From Maridesulfovibrio frigidus DSM 17176 (GTDB taxonomy: Bacteria; Desulfobacterota; Desulfovibrionia; Desulfovibrionales; Desulfovibrionaceae), in assembly GCF_000711735.1 (NCBI RefSeq), contig NZ_JONL01000009.1, positions 144,712-208,711 of the forward strand: a DNA stretch of 64,000 nucleotides, in the 5' to 3' direction. The notes beneath the pieces are model-generated. The model worked only from the letters and a program-made list of their open reading frames with translations, was not told the DNA's origin and ran no database searches. Shown in pieces: positions 8,764-16,531 of this stretch. The position numbers and the translations under genes are program-made. Position 1 is the stretch's first letter. The number at the start of each line of letters is the position of its first letter.

Positions 8764-8844
8764 CGTTTTACTGCGTGCCACGAATTAAAGCCATGCTTTA
8801 CGGATTTTAAAGAGAACTTTTAAGAGCTCTCATTTAATTCTTGC

Positions 8845-8871
8845 GGCATTATTATGTTGACTTATTATGCC
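8845..8871. promoter_or_regulatory. 27-bp imperfect palindrome (possible operator)
   Basis: The arms are GGCATTATTA and, on the other strand, GGCATAATAA, with the TTGACT -35-like element (8857-8862) inside the dyad. The arm sequence GGCATAAT occurs again at 8967-8974, just before the ribosome-binding site of the next gene. The placement suggests repressor control of the MoeA-like/mop promoter. The regulator is unknown. Confidence 0.4.
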
Positions 8872-8887
8872 AAAATAGACATATAGA
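8857..8887 (+). promoter_or_regulatory. Possible promoter of the MoeA-like gene and mop
   Basis: TTGACT (8857-8862) and TATAGA (8882-8887) lie 19 bp apart, about 110 bp before the ATG at 8998. The -35 is embedded in a palindrome. The spacing is slightly long, so this is only a candidate. Confidence 0.35.
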
Positions 8888-8997
8888 TTCCCGTAATAAG
8901 AACAGTATTACTGCGAAGTTCAACACGTATTAAAAGCACTGAATTGGATAAAAACTGAATTGATCTGGCATAATTTAATAATCTGGAGACACGACTC

Positions 8998-10017
8998 ATG
9001 ATGAAAACAGTTCCTGTTGAGGATGCCATAGGAAACGTACTCTGCCACGATATGACCCGTATTGTTCCCGGGGAATATAAAGGACCTGCTTTTAAAAAAG
9101 GTCATATTATCTGCCAAGAAGATATCCCTGTTCTGCTCGAAATTGGAAAAGAACATGTTTACATTCTTAGCCTCGAAAAAGGACAACTCCACGAAAATGA
9201 TGCTGCAAGACGCATTGCAAAAGCCGCCGCAGGACCGGGTATAACTCTTTCTGATATAAGCGAAGGCCGCATTAATATGAAAGCTGCCCCGGGGCTCTTA
9301 TCCATTAACATTGAAGCTCTTGAACGCATCAATTCAATTGAAGAAGTCGTGATTGCTACAATGCATAACGGTTTACATGTTTCATCTCCTCGTGATGTGG
9401 CAGGAACCCGAGTTGTTCCGCTAGTTATCGACGAAAGCAAAATCATCGAAGTAGAAAAAATATGTAGAGAATGTGGTCCGATTGTAAGTGTGAAACCTTT
9501 CCGAAATCTCAAAGTCGGAGTCATTACAACCGGCAGTGAAGTTTACACCGGACGCATAAAAGATAAATTCGGCCCAGTTATCCGCGAAAAATTCAAACAC
9601 CTTAATTCCGAAGTAATCTCCCAAACTTTTGTCAGCGACGACCCTGAAATGACTCGTGCGGCCATTTTGAAGTCCATTGATGATGGAGCTCAAATGGTTG
9701 TTCTTACCGGTGGAATGAGCGTCGACCCAGACGATCAAACCCCCGCGAGCATCCGATCAACAGGCGCTGAAATTATCACATATGGTGCTCCATCTTTCCC
9801 AGGAGTCATGTTCATGTTGGCCTACCTGAACGGTGTCCCGATCATCGGACTGCCCGGGTGTGTCATGTACTACCGTGCCAGCATTTTCGATCTCATTGTT
9901 CCTAGAATTGTAGCAGGGGAAAGACCCAAAAAGAGTGAATTCGCATCCCTTGGGCATGGCGGATTCTGTGCCAGCTGTGAAACCTGTCGTTACCCTCTAT
10001 GTTCATTCGGTAAATAA
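8998..10017 (+). CDS. MoeA-like molybdopterin-binding protein linked to the Mo hydroxylase
   Basis: 339 residues. The C-terminal half is a MoCF/molybdopterin-binding domain: KVGVITTGSEVYTGR (~177-191), VVLTGGMSVDPDD (~230-242) and the GLPGCVMYYRASIFD loop (~281-295). The protein ends in a cysteine-rich tail (FCASCETCRYPLC, ~322-334). It is shorter than MoeA (~400 residues) and lacks an evident full MoeA N-terminal domain. It probably binds or delivers the molybdenum cofactor specifically to the enzyme encoded next. A GGAG site lies 10 bases before the first of two tandem ATGs. I recall the orthologue beside mop in D. vulgaris. Confidence 0.8.
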   Translation: MMKTVPVEDAIGNVLCHDMTRIVPGEYKGPAFKKGHIICQEDIPVLLEIGKEHVYILSLEKGQLHENDAARRIAKAAAGPGITLSDISEGRINMKAAPGLLSINIEALERINSIEEVVIATMHNGLHVSSPRDVAGTRVVPLVIDESKIIEVEKICRECGPIVSVKPFRNLKVGVITTGSEVYTGRIKDKFGPVIREKFKHLNSEVISQTFVSDDPEMTRAAILKSIDDGAQMVVLTGGMSVDPDDQTPASIRSTGAEIITYGAPSFPGVMFMLAYLNGVPIIGLPGCVMYYRASIFDLIVPRIVAGERPKKSEFASLGHGGFCASCETCRYPLCSFGK

Positions 10018-10086
10018 TAAATTTTGCGCTTTGTTGAGGCGCTTAATTATAGTGAAACAGCAATAATTTTAAGGAGGCTTTTTAGA

Positions 10087-12810
10087 ATGATTAAAAAAAC
10101 GCTCAAAGTTAACGGAGTAGAACGCACAGTGATCGTGGAAAACGATACTGCGCTTGCTACTGTTTTACGTGAAAACCTCGGTCTTACTAGTGTTAAGATT
10201 GGTTGTGGAACTGGGCAATGTGGTAGCTGTTCCGTACTCATCGATGGAAAAGTTAAACGCACATGTTCTCTTAAAATGAAACGTGTTGAAAATTTCACTG
10301 AAATCCTCACCACTGAAGGAATCGGAACACCTAACCAGCTACACCCTATCCAGATTGCATGGATGGCACATGGTGGAGCTCAATGTGGTTTCTGTACTCC
10401 TGGATTTATCGTATCCACTTACGGTCTCATTCTAGCTAAGCCATCTCCAACTCGCGAAGATGTTCGTGACTGGTTCCAGAAACACCGCAATGCTTGTCGT
10501 TGTACTGGTTACAAACAGCTTGTTGATGCAGTAATGGACGCAGCAGCAGTTATGCGCGGCGACATGAACGTTGATGAACTTCTCTTCAAAATGCCTGAAG
10601 ACGGACGCATCTGGGGATCAAAATACCCACGCCCAACAGCAGTTGCTAAAGTTACTGGTACTCTTGATTATGGCGCAGACCTCGGCCTCAAGATGCCTGA
10701 AGGAACACTTAAATGTGCTCTAGTACAGGCAGATGTATCTCACGCAAATATACTTTCCATTGACACCAGCGAAGCTGAAAAAATGGAAGGCGTAGAAAAG
10801 ATTGTTACTCATAAAGATATCAAAGGTAAGAACCTCATTACCGGCCTGATCACTTTCCCCACCAACAAAGGTGACGGATGGGACAGACCTATTCTTGCTG
10901 AAAAGAAAATCTTCCAGTTCGGTGATGCAATTGCCATCGTTTGTGCAGACACTGAAAAGCATGCAAAAGCAGCTGCCGCGAAGGTTGTAGTTGAAATCGA
11001 GCAGCTTCCTGAATACATGAGTGCTCCAGCAGCTATGGCTGATGATGCTATCGAAATTCATCCTGGCACACCAAACGTATACTTCGAGCAGAAAATTGCT
11101 AAGGGTGACGACACAACTCCTATCTTTGATAAAGCTGATGCAGTTATCGAAGATGACTTCTATGTTTCACGCCAGCCTCACATGCCTATCGAACCAGATG
11201 TAGGATTTGCTTTCATGGATGATGATGGCAAACTTTGCATTCACTCCAAATCAATCGGCTTGCATCTGCATGCTGCTATGATCGCTCCTGGTATGGGCAT
11301 TGAAGTTGAAAACCTAGTCATGGTTCAGAACTTTGCTGGTGGTACTTTCGGGTACAAATTCAGCCCGACAATGGAAGCACTCGTTGGTGTTGCATGTCTT
11401 GCTACTGGTAAACCTGTATTCTTGAACTACACATGGTTCCAGCAGCAGACTTACACAGGAAAACGTTCACCATTCTTCACAACTGTACGTCTTGCTGCAG
11501 ATAACGATGGTAAACTCCGCTCCATGGAAACTGACTGGATTTGTGACCACGGTCCTTATTCTGAATTCGGTGATTTGCTGACTCTTCGCGGTGCTCAGTT
11601 CATCGGAGCTGGTTACGATATCGCATCCATCCGTGGTAAAGGTCGCACAGTTTGTACCAACCACGCATGGGGTTCTGCTTTCCGTGGATACGGTTCAACA
11701 GAAGTTGAGTTTGCATCAGAAGTTCTGATGGATGAACTAGCTGTTAAATTGAACATGGATCCTTTCGATCTTCGTTACAAAAACATCTACCGCGAAGGTG
11801 CTACAACTCCAACAGGACAGACTCCTGAAGTTCTGAGTCTTGTAGAAATATTCGACACAGCTCGTCCTCTATACGAAGCAGCTAAAAAACGTGTTGCCGC
11901 GAAATCTACTGATGCAATCAAACACGGTGTAGGTATCGCCCTCGGTGTTTACGGTTGTGGTCTAGATGGACCAGATGCTGCTGAAGCTGAAATTGAGCTT
12001 AATGCAGACGGTTCTGTAACTATGTACGCTTGCTGGCTTGACCATGGTCAGGGTGCTGACATGGGTGTTCTCGGAACAGCTCATGAAGCTCTCCGCCCAC
12101 TAGGTATCGCTCCTGAAGATATCCACTTGGTAATGAATGACACCCGCACCTGTAAAAATGGTGGCCCGGCTGGTGGTAGTCGTTCACAGGTTGTTATCGG
12201 TAATGCAATCATCGCTGCTTGTAGAGCTTTGATGGACAGCATGCGTAAAGCTGACGGTAGCTTCCGCTCTTACGACGAAATGTCCAAAGAAAATGTTGCT
12301 CTCCGCCACACCGGTGCATGGACCGCTCCTTGTACTGAATGTGATGAAAACGGTCAGGGTAGCCCATTCGCATGTTACATGTACGGGTTCTTCATGATGG
12401 AAGTTGCTGTTGAAGTCGCAACTGGTAAAGTTGAAGTTGAAAAAGCAACTCTTGTTGCTGACATCGGTAAAATCAACAACAAACTAGTTGTTGATGGTCA
12501 GATGTACGGTGGACTTGCTCAGGGTATCGGAATAGCTCTTACTGAAGACTATGAAGATATCAAAAAGCATTCTACTATGATCGGCGCAGGTTTCCCTTTC
12601 ATCAAAGATATCCCAGACGCAATGGAACTTGTCTACATTGAAACACCTCGTCCAGAAGGCTCTCATGGAGCATCCGGAGTTGGTGAACTTCCTTTGACTT
12701 GTCCTCATGGTGCAGTCATCAATGCTATCTACAATGCATGTGGCGCACGCGTCACTAAGCTTCCAGCTAAGCCAGAAAAGGTTCTTGCTGCACTGAAAGC
12801 TAACGCTTAA
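10087..12810 (+). CDS. mop: Molybdenum aldehyde oxidoreductase (MOP/AOR, xanthine oxidase family)
   Basis: The ATG at 10087 follows a strong AAGGAGG site 9 bases upstream and gives 907 residues, the same length as the D. gigas enzyme. The N-terminal [2Fe-2S] domain has Cys40, 45, 48 and 60; the helical [2Fe-2S] domain has GGAQCGFCTPGF and RNACRCTGYK. Molybdenum-domain motifs include QPHMPIEPD, GGTFGYKF, GSAFRGYG and the catalytic-Glu motif GASGVGELPL, near residue 869 as in D. gigas. The enzyme oxidises aldehydes to acids with a molybdopterin cytosine dinucleotide cofactor and passes electrons to a flavodoxin-like carrier. Codons are strongly biased to GCT, GGT and GTT, suggesting high expression. 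An in-frame TTG 63 bp upstream is rejected. Confidence 0.96.
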   Translation: MIKKTLKVNGVERTVIVENDTALATVLRENLGLTSVKIGCGTGQCGSCSVLIDGKVKRTCSLKMKRVENFTEILTTEGIGTPNQLHPIQIAWMAHGGAQCGFCTPGFIVSTYGLILAKPSPTREDVRDWFQKHRNACRCTGYKQLVDAVMDAAAVMRGDMNVDELLFKMPEDGRIWGSKYPRPTAVAKVTGTLDYGADLGLKMPEGTLKCALVQADVSHANILSIDTSEAEKMEGVEKIVTHKDIKGKNLITGLITFPTNKGDGWDRPILAEKKIFQFGDAIAIVCADTEKHAKAAAAKVVVEIEQLPEYMSAPAAMADDAIEIHPGTPNVYFEQKIAKGDDTTPIFDKADAVIEDDFYVSRQPHMPIEPDVGFAFMDDDGKLCIHSKSIGLHLHAAMIAPGMGIEVENLVMVQNFAGGTFGYKFSPTMEALVGVACLATGKPVFLNYTWFQQQTYTGKRSPFFTTVRLAADNDGKLRSMETDWICDHGPYSEFGDLLTLRGAQFIGAGYDIASIRGKGRTVCTNHAWGSAFRGYGSTEVEFASEVLMDELAVKLNMDPFDLRYKNIYREGATTPTGQTPEVLSLVEIFDTARPLYEAAKKRVAAKSTDAIKHGVGIALGVYGCGLDGPDAAEAEIELNADGSVTMYACWLDHGQGADMGVLGTAHEALRPLGIAPEDIHLVMNDTRTCKNGGPAGGSRSQVVIGNAIIAACRALMDSMRKADGSFRSYDEMSKENVALRHTGAWTAPCTECDENGQGSPFACYMYGFFMMEVAVEVATGKVEVEKATLVADIGKINNKLVVDGQMYGGLAQGIGIALTEDYEDIKKHSTMIGAGFPFIKDIPDAMELVYIETPRPEGSHGASGVGELPLTCPHGAVINAIYNACGARVTKLPAKPEKVLAALKANA

Positions 12811-12820
12811 TTATTAAAAG

Positions 12821-12866
12821 GTCATGGCTGAGTGTTTTTAAAGCACTCGGCTATGACTATATTTTT
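12821..12866 (+). terminator. Intrinsic terminator between mop and the accessory cassette
   Basis: A 14-bp stem GTCATGGCTGAGTG (12821-12834) / CACTCGGCTATGAC (12844-12857), with two G-U pairs and a 9-nt loop, is followed by TATATTTTTT. It lies 10 bp after the mop stop and 19 bp before the next start, so there is no room for a promoter after it. It probably lowers expression of the downstream genes relative to mop. Confidence 0.85.
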
Positions 12867-12884
12867 TACAGGTATAGGATTATT

Positions 12885-15164
12885 ATGGATCAGGGATCAC
12901 TTCACGAAATAGAAGCAAAGTGTATTCAGGAAGAACCTCCCCGATGCCGGGCCGCATGCCCGCTTCACGTGGACGGACGGGAATTTTGCAGACTTTTAGC
13001 AGCCGGTAAAACGGATAAAGCTTGGGCTGTCCTTTGCAGAACACTTCCCTTACCTGCCATAACAGCGCGCATCTGTGATGCCCCCTGTAAAAAAGCCTGC
13101 CTCCGCGACAAAGTCGGCGGCGGAATAGAAATGAACGCACTTGAGCGGTTTTGTGCTGAAAACACAAAACGCACTCCTCCCTTCCGTCCTTTACCAGCAC
13201 GTGGAAAAACAGTCGCTATACTTGGCGCATTTTTGCCGGGACTGACAGCCGCTTGGGATCTTGCCAAAAAGGGATTCACTGTTACTGTCTTTTGCCAAAA
13301 CAGCGACGAAGCATTTGCAACCCTGCCGCAAGAATTTATGTATATGGACATTTTTCAGCAAGAATTAGCAACTATTAAAAAAATGGGTGTCACTTTTGAT
13401 GAAAATTGCGCACCTGACTTAAAACTCACTGAAGAATGCTTAAAAAAGTTCGACGCTGTTTTTGTTGATCCAATAGCATACAATGCAAGTATGCTAAATA
13501 TAAAAGATCCGTCTGTTACCACTCTTGAAACTGAACACACTGGACTATTTGCAGCAACGGCACCCAAAAAAGATACATCTTCCATTTTTCTTATGGCAAT
13601 CGGCCGAAAGGGAGCTTTATCCATTGAAAGATTTATGCAAAAGGCATCCCTCGCGGCAGGACGTGAACGCGAAGAGCCTTTTGAAACAAAGCTTTATACA
13701 AATATCAGCAAAATTGAGTCGCTTGCACCTATTAAACTTCCAGTGGCCGGATACAATTCAGATACAGCAAAAGAAGAAGCTTCGCGCTGTATCCAATGTG
13801 AATGCATGGAATGTGTTAAGAATTGTACTTACCTTTCTAGCTTTGATGGATACCCAAAAGTTTTTGCGCGGCAGATATATAACAATGCATCCATAGTAAT
13901 GGGCACACGCAGGGCAAATATTCTTATTAATTCATGTATGCTCTGTGGCCTATGCACCGAAATATGTCCTGAAAATTTCTCCATGAAAAATCTGTGCATG
14001 GACGCACGACAAGATTTAGTTAGCAAGGGCCATATGCCTCCCTCTGCTCATGAATTTGCATTGCGCGACATGGAACATGCCGACCGCGATACTTGCACTA
14101 TCAATAAGCACCAAGCCGGAACAAATGAAAGTGAATGGGCATTTTTCCCGGGGTGCCAGTTACCGGCCTCTGATCCTACTGCAGTTGAACGAGTTTATAA
14201 TTACCTTTGCGAATCCTTAAACGGAGGAACAGGGCTAATGCTCCGCTGTTGCGGCGCTCCTGCGGATTGGTCTGGGCGCATTGAACTTTTCGCAACAAAA
14301 GCAGAATCTATCCGCTCCGATTGGGAGTCTTTAGGAAAACCCAAAGTTATTGCAGCATGCCCTTCGTGTATGGAAACTTTACAAAAAGCCATCCCCGAAG
14401 CAGAAGTTACCTCATTATGGTCAATACTCTGCCAGTACAGAGAAAACTTGAATCCTGTTTTACCTGAAACAATTTCTTCACTTCAAGACCCCTGCACAGC
14501 AAGACACAACGAAAAATTGCTAACTGATGTCCGTCTTTTATTATCTGACCTTCGCATTGAATTTACCGAACCAGAATTATCAGGGCTACACACTGAATGT
14601 TGTGGATTCGGCGGACTTCTGGCCGGGGCTAACGAACCTTTATCAAAAAAAGTGGCAGAAGCGCGCGGATCTAAACTTGATGGAGATGGAATCACCTATT
14701 GCGCCATGTGCCGCGATATGCTCGTAAAAAGCGGAAAACGCTGCCTTCATTTATTAGACGTAATATTTCCTTCGGAAAGTCCCGACCCCGCAGCGCGAAC
14801 TGTACCCCATTACTCAGAGCGTCGCGAGAATCGAGTCAGGCTTAAGGGGCAGATGCTAGATATAATCTGGCGAACCCCATCTGCTCCTCGTCCTGACTAT
14901 GAATCTATTCTCGTCTCTTTTACCAAAGAGGCAACGAGGCTCATGGAAGAACGTCGCATTCTTATTACTGACATCCAAAAGACTCTTAAGGCTATGGATA
15001 CATCAGGAAAAGTACTCGAAAACATTGAGACGGGCCTCAAGCTGACATATTTTAGACCAGTTACAGTTACTTACTGGATTGAATACGAACAAACAGCTGA
15101 AAACAGTTACCTGATCCACAAAGTATGGAGCCATCGTATGCGCATACTTGGAGTTAGCAAATGA
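12885..15164 (+). CDS. Pyridine nucleotide-disulfide oxidoreductase-like / dicluster Fe-S protein with CCG domains
   Basis: 759 residues. The N-terminal GltD-type Fe-S domain (~10-85) has CRAACPLHVDG and CDAPCKKAC. A Rossmann segment follows (~105-140), but its loop is GAFLPG, degenerate from GxGxxG. Two 4Fe-4S sites come next, CIQCECMECVKNC (~302-314) and CMLCGLCTEICP (~350-361), then two heterodisulfide-reductase-like CCG regions (FPGC/RCCGAP ~420-455, ECCGFGG ~570, YCAMC ~606). A C-terminal tail (~635-759) ends in a TYWIEY...SHRM pattern. It is probably a cytoplasmic electron-transfer partner of the Mo hydroxylase or of the radical SAM protein. NCBI has, as I recall, a family of this name found near selenoprotein genes. 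The stop overlaps the next ATG (ATGA). Confidence 0.8.
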   Translation: MDQGSLHEIEAKCIQEEPPRCRAACPLHVDGREFCRLLAAGKTDKAWAVLCRTLPLPAITARICDAPCKKACLRDKVGGGIEMNALERFCAENTKRTPPFRPLPARGKTVAILGAFLPGLTAAWDLAKKGFTVTVFCQNSDEAFATLPQEFMYMDIFQQELATIKKMGVTFDENCAPDLKLTEECLKKFDAVFVDPIAYNASMLNIKDPSVTTLETEHTGLFAATAPKKDTSSIFLMAIGRKGALSIERFMQKASLAAGREREEPFETKLYTNISKIESLAPIKLPVAGYNSDTAKEEASRCIQCECMECVKNCTYLSSFDGYPKVFARQIYNNASIVMGTRRANILINSCMLCGLCTEICPENFSMKNLCMDARQDLVSKGHMPPSAHEFALRDMEHADRDTCTINKHQAGTNESEWAFFPGCQLPASDPTAVERVYNYLCESLNGGTGLMLRCCGAPADWSGRIELFATKAESIRSDWESLGKPKVIAACPSCMETLQKAIPEAEVTSLWSILCQYRENLNPVLPETISSLQDPCTARHNEKLLTDVRLLLSDLRIEFTEPELSGLHTECCGFGGLLAGANEPLSKKVAEARGSKLDGDGITYCAMCRDMLVKSGKRCLHLLDVIFPSESPDPAARTVPHYSERRENRVRLKGQMLDIIWRTPSAPRPDYESILVSFTKEATRLMEERRILITDIQKTLKAMDTSGKVLENIETGLKLTYFRPVTVTYWIEYEQTAENSYLIHKVWSHRMRILGVSK

Positions 15165-15376
15165 GCACATTAAAAGTACTGGATGCAGATTTTTCCGCAT
15201 GGAAATGCTCTGCATGCGGAAAAACACTTGTTCCTAAAGCTGTCGAATTAGAATACCTTGAAAGCGTCTTTTCAGTAGAACTACCCGCCTGCCCGGAATG
15301 CGATTTAGTTCTTATTCCAGAAGATTTGGCTCTTGGAAAAATGGCGGAAGTGGAGAGTCTTTTGGAGGATAAATAG
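15161..15376 (+). CDS. Small two-CxxC redox/zinc-ribbon protein (DVU_1557-like)
   Basis: 71 residues, cytoplasmic. Two metal- or redox-type Cys pairs, CSACGK (~19-24) and CPECD (~45-49), flank a short beta-rich segment. This fits a zinc ribbon or rubredoxin-like site, although rubredoxin spacing (CxxCG/CPxCG) is only partly matched. It is embedded between the dicluster protein and the methyltransferase with coupled starts. It may carry electrons within the cassette. No biochemical role is known to me. Confidence 0.72.
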   Translation: MSTLKVLDADFSAWKCSACGKTLVPKAVELEYLESVFSVELPACPECDLVLIPEDLALGKMAEVESLLEDK

Positions 15377-15377
15377 C

Positions 15378-16049
15378 ATGACGCAAACGGGTCTATCAGT
15401 TCCATTATGGGAAAAAGAGACTCTTAGAGAGGCTGCGGGCACAACTTTACGTCCGGGAGGCTTAAACCTCACTGACCGCGCATTATCTTTAGCCGCAATC
15501 CCTCAGCATGGCCGTGTACTGGATGTTGGGTGCGGGCTTGGAACAACAGTTCAGCACCTTAACAAAGTCCACTTATTTGAAACTTACGGTGTAGACATAT
15601 CTATGCACCAAATTAAAGACGCACCATTGAAGCTAGGGCTTTCGCAAGCGAATGCGACAGGTCTCCCCTTTGCCTGCAAATCGTTTGATGCTTTAGTTTG
15701 CGAATGTGTACTCTCTATTTTGCCGGACATTTCCCAAGCCTTAACTGAATTTAAGAGAGTTCTTACACCGTCAGGAACATTAATTATCTCTGATCTTTTT
15801 CAGCGTGGGCTATCAAACACAACCGGAATTTCTGATTCATGTGCAAGCTCCCCCATTGATGCAAAACAGCTCAACTATGATCTGTACAATCAAGGGTTTC
15901 GCACCACAATTCAAGAAGATCACTCTAAGGTACTTACGGAACTAGCTGCACGGCTAATTTTCTTAGGAGAAAAGTCTATCATCCCCAAGCAAAACTGCTG
16001 CGACAGACCGGGGTACATGCTACTTATCGCTAAGGTAAACGACTTCTAA
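15378..16049 (+). CDS. trsM: SAM-dependent class I methyltransferase (TrsM / DVU_1556-like)
   Basis: About 223 residues. The ATG is one base after the preceding stop, with GGAGG 9 bases upstream; an earlier ATG at 15333 inside the previous gene is rejected. Motif I is VLDVGCGLGT (~52-61), followed by YGVDIS, a CECVLSILPD post-I region and a typical FKRVLTPSGTLIISD segment. It is a Rossmann-fold methyltransferase of the UbiE type. The substrate is unknown; the cassette context suggests a small molecule or cofactor made with the radical SAM protein. The symbol is from memory of NCBI family naming. Confidence 0.75.
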   Translation: MTQTGLSVPLWEKETLREAAGTTLRPGGLNLTDRALSLAAIPQHGRVLDVGCGLGTTVQHLNKVHLFETYGVDISMHQIKDAPLKLGLSQANATGLPFACKSFDALVCECVLSILPDISQALTEFKRVLTPSGTLIISDLFQRGLSNTTGISDSCASSPIDAKQLNYDLYNQGFRTTIQEDHSKVLTELAARLIFLGEKSIIPKQNCCDRPGYMLLIAKVNDF

Positions 16050-16066
16050 TTTTGGAGACTCCATAT

Positions 16067-16531
16067 ATGAATGATACAGATTTGCGCATCCTTCAATTGA
16101 ACGGATCCGGCTATTGCTGCGCACAAATAATGATTCTTCTTTGTCTGGATAATTTGCAACGAGAAAATCCCGACCTTGTACGTTCCATGCAGGGGCTATG
16201 CCTCGGAACGGGCGATTGCTCAGGAGCATGCGGAATTATGACCAGTGGAATATGCGCGATTGCGTTGTATGGGGGTAAAGGTCTTGAAAATGAAGAAGAA
16301 GATGATCGCATCCCTTTAGTCGTAGAGAATTTTAGAGAATGGTTTATATCTTCATCATTAGGACAGTTCGGCGGAACAAAGTGTAGAGATATTTTAGGTG
16401 AAGACTGCGCTGCTCCAAAGCCTGATCGTTGCGGAAAGCTGCTGGTTGATGCCTACGCCAAACTTATACAAGTTCTTGTTGATGCTGGATTTGACCCCTA
16501 TACAGGCAGAGAAATAAACGATGAATTCTAA
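16067..16531 (+). CDS. C_GCAxxG_C_C family protein (DVU_1555-like)
   Basis: About 154 residues from the ATG at 16067, which has TTTGGAG 9 bases upstream; an in-frame TTG at 16052 overlaps that site and is rejected. The family cysteine pattern is visible: GYCCAQ near the N-terminus, a central CSGACGIMTSGIC and the C-terminal C...DCAAP...C. Such proteins are thought to bind metals or clusters and occur with redox and methyltransferase genes, but their function is unproven. The end overlaps the radical SAM gene by 11 bp. Confidence 0.78.
   Translation: MNDTDLRILQLNGSGYCCAQIMILLCLDNLQRENPDLVRSMQGLCLGTGDCSGACGIMTSGICAIALYGGKGLENEEEDDRIPLVVENFREWFISSSLGQFGGTKCRDILGEDCAAPKPDRCGKLLVDAYAKLIQVLVDAGFDPYTGREINDEF

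Larger units (their letters stand above)
8521..8997. other. 477-bp non-coding region with three AU-rich hairpins upstream of the Mo-hydroxylase operon
   Basis: No credible gene is seen here. The stretch holds three stem-loops: 8595-8643 (TTTATGTG/CACATAAA plus TAATT/AATTA with a 3-nt bulge), 8720-8763 (an uninterrupted 19-bp stem including three G-U pairs, 6-nt loop) and 8775-8849 (AATTAAA/TTTAATT with a nested hairpin at 8812-8831). The G-U pairs at 8720-8763 would be A-C mismatches on the opposite strand, so a plus-strand transcript is favoured. It could be a terminator cluster after the mod operon, a leader, or a small RNA. It does not look like the GC-rich Moco riboswitch as I remember it. 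Confidence 0.5.

Noticed and set aside
8521-8997. Moco riboswitch upstream of the MoeA-like gene and mop
   Set aside because: The hairpins are AU-rich and do not show the conserved GC-rich stems I remember for that element, so only a generic structured RNA is reported.
16052-16531. TTG start for the C_GCAxxG_C_C gene
   Set aside because: The TTG lies within the TTTGGAG ribosome-binding site that serves the ATG at 16067.
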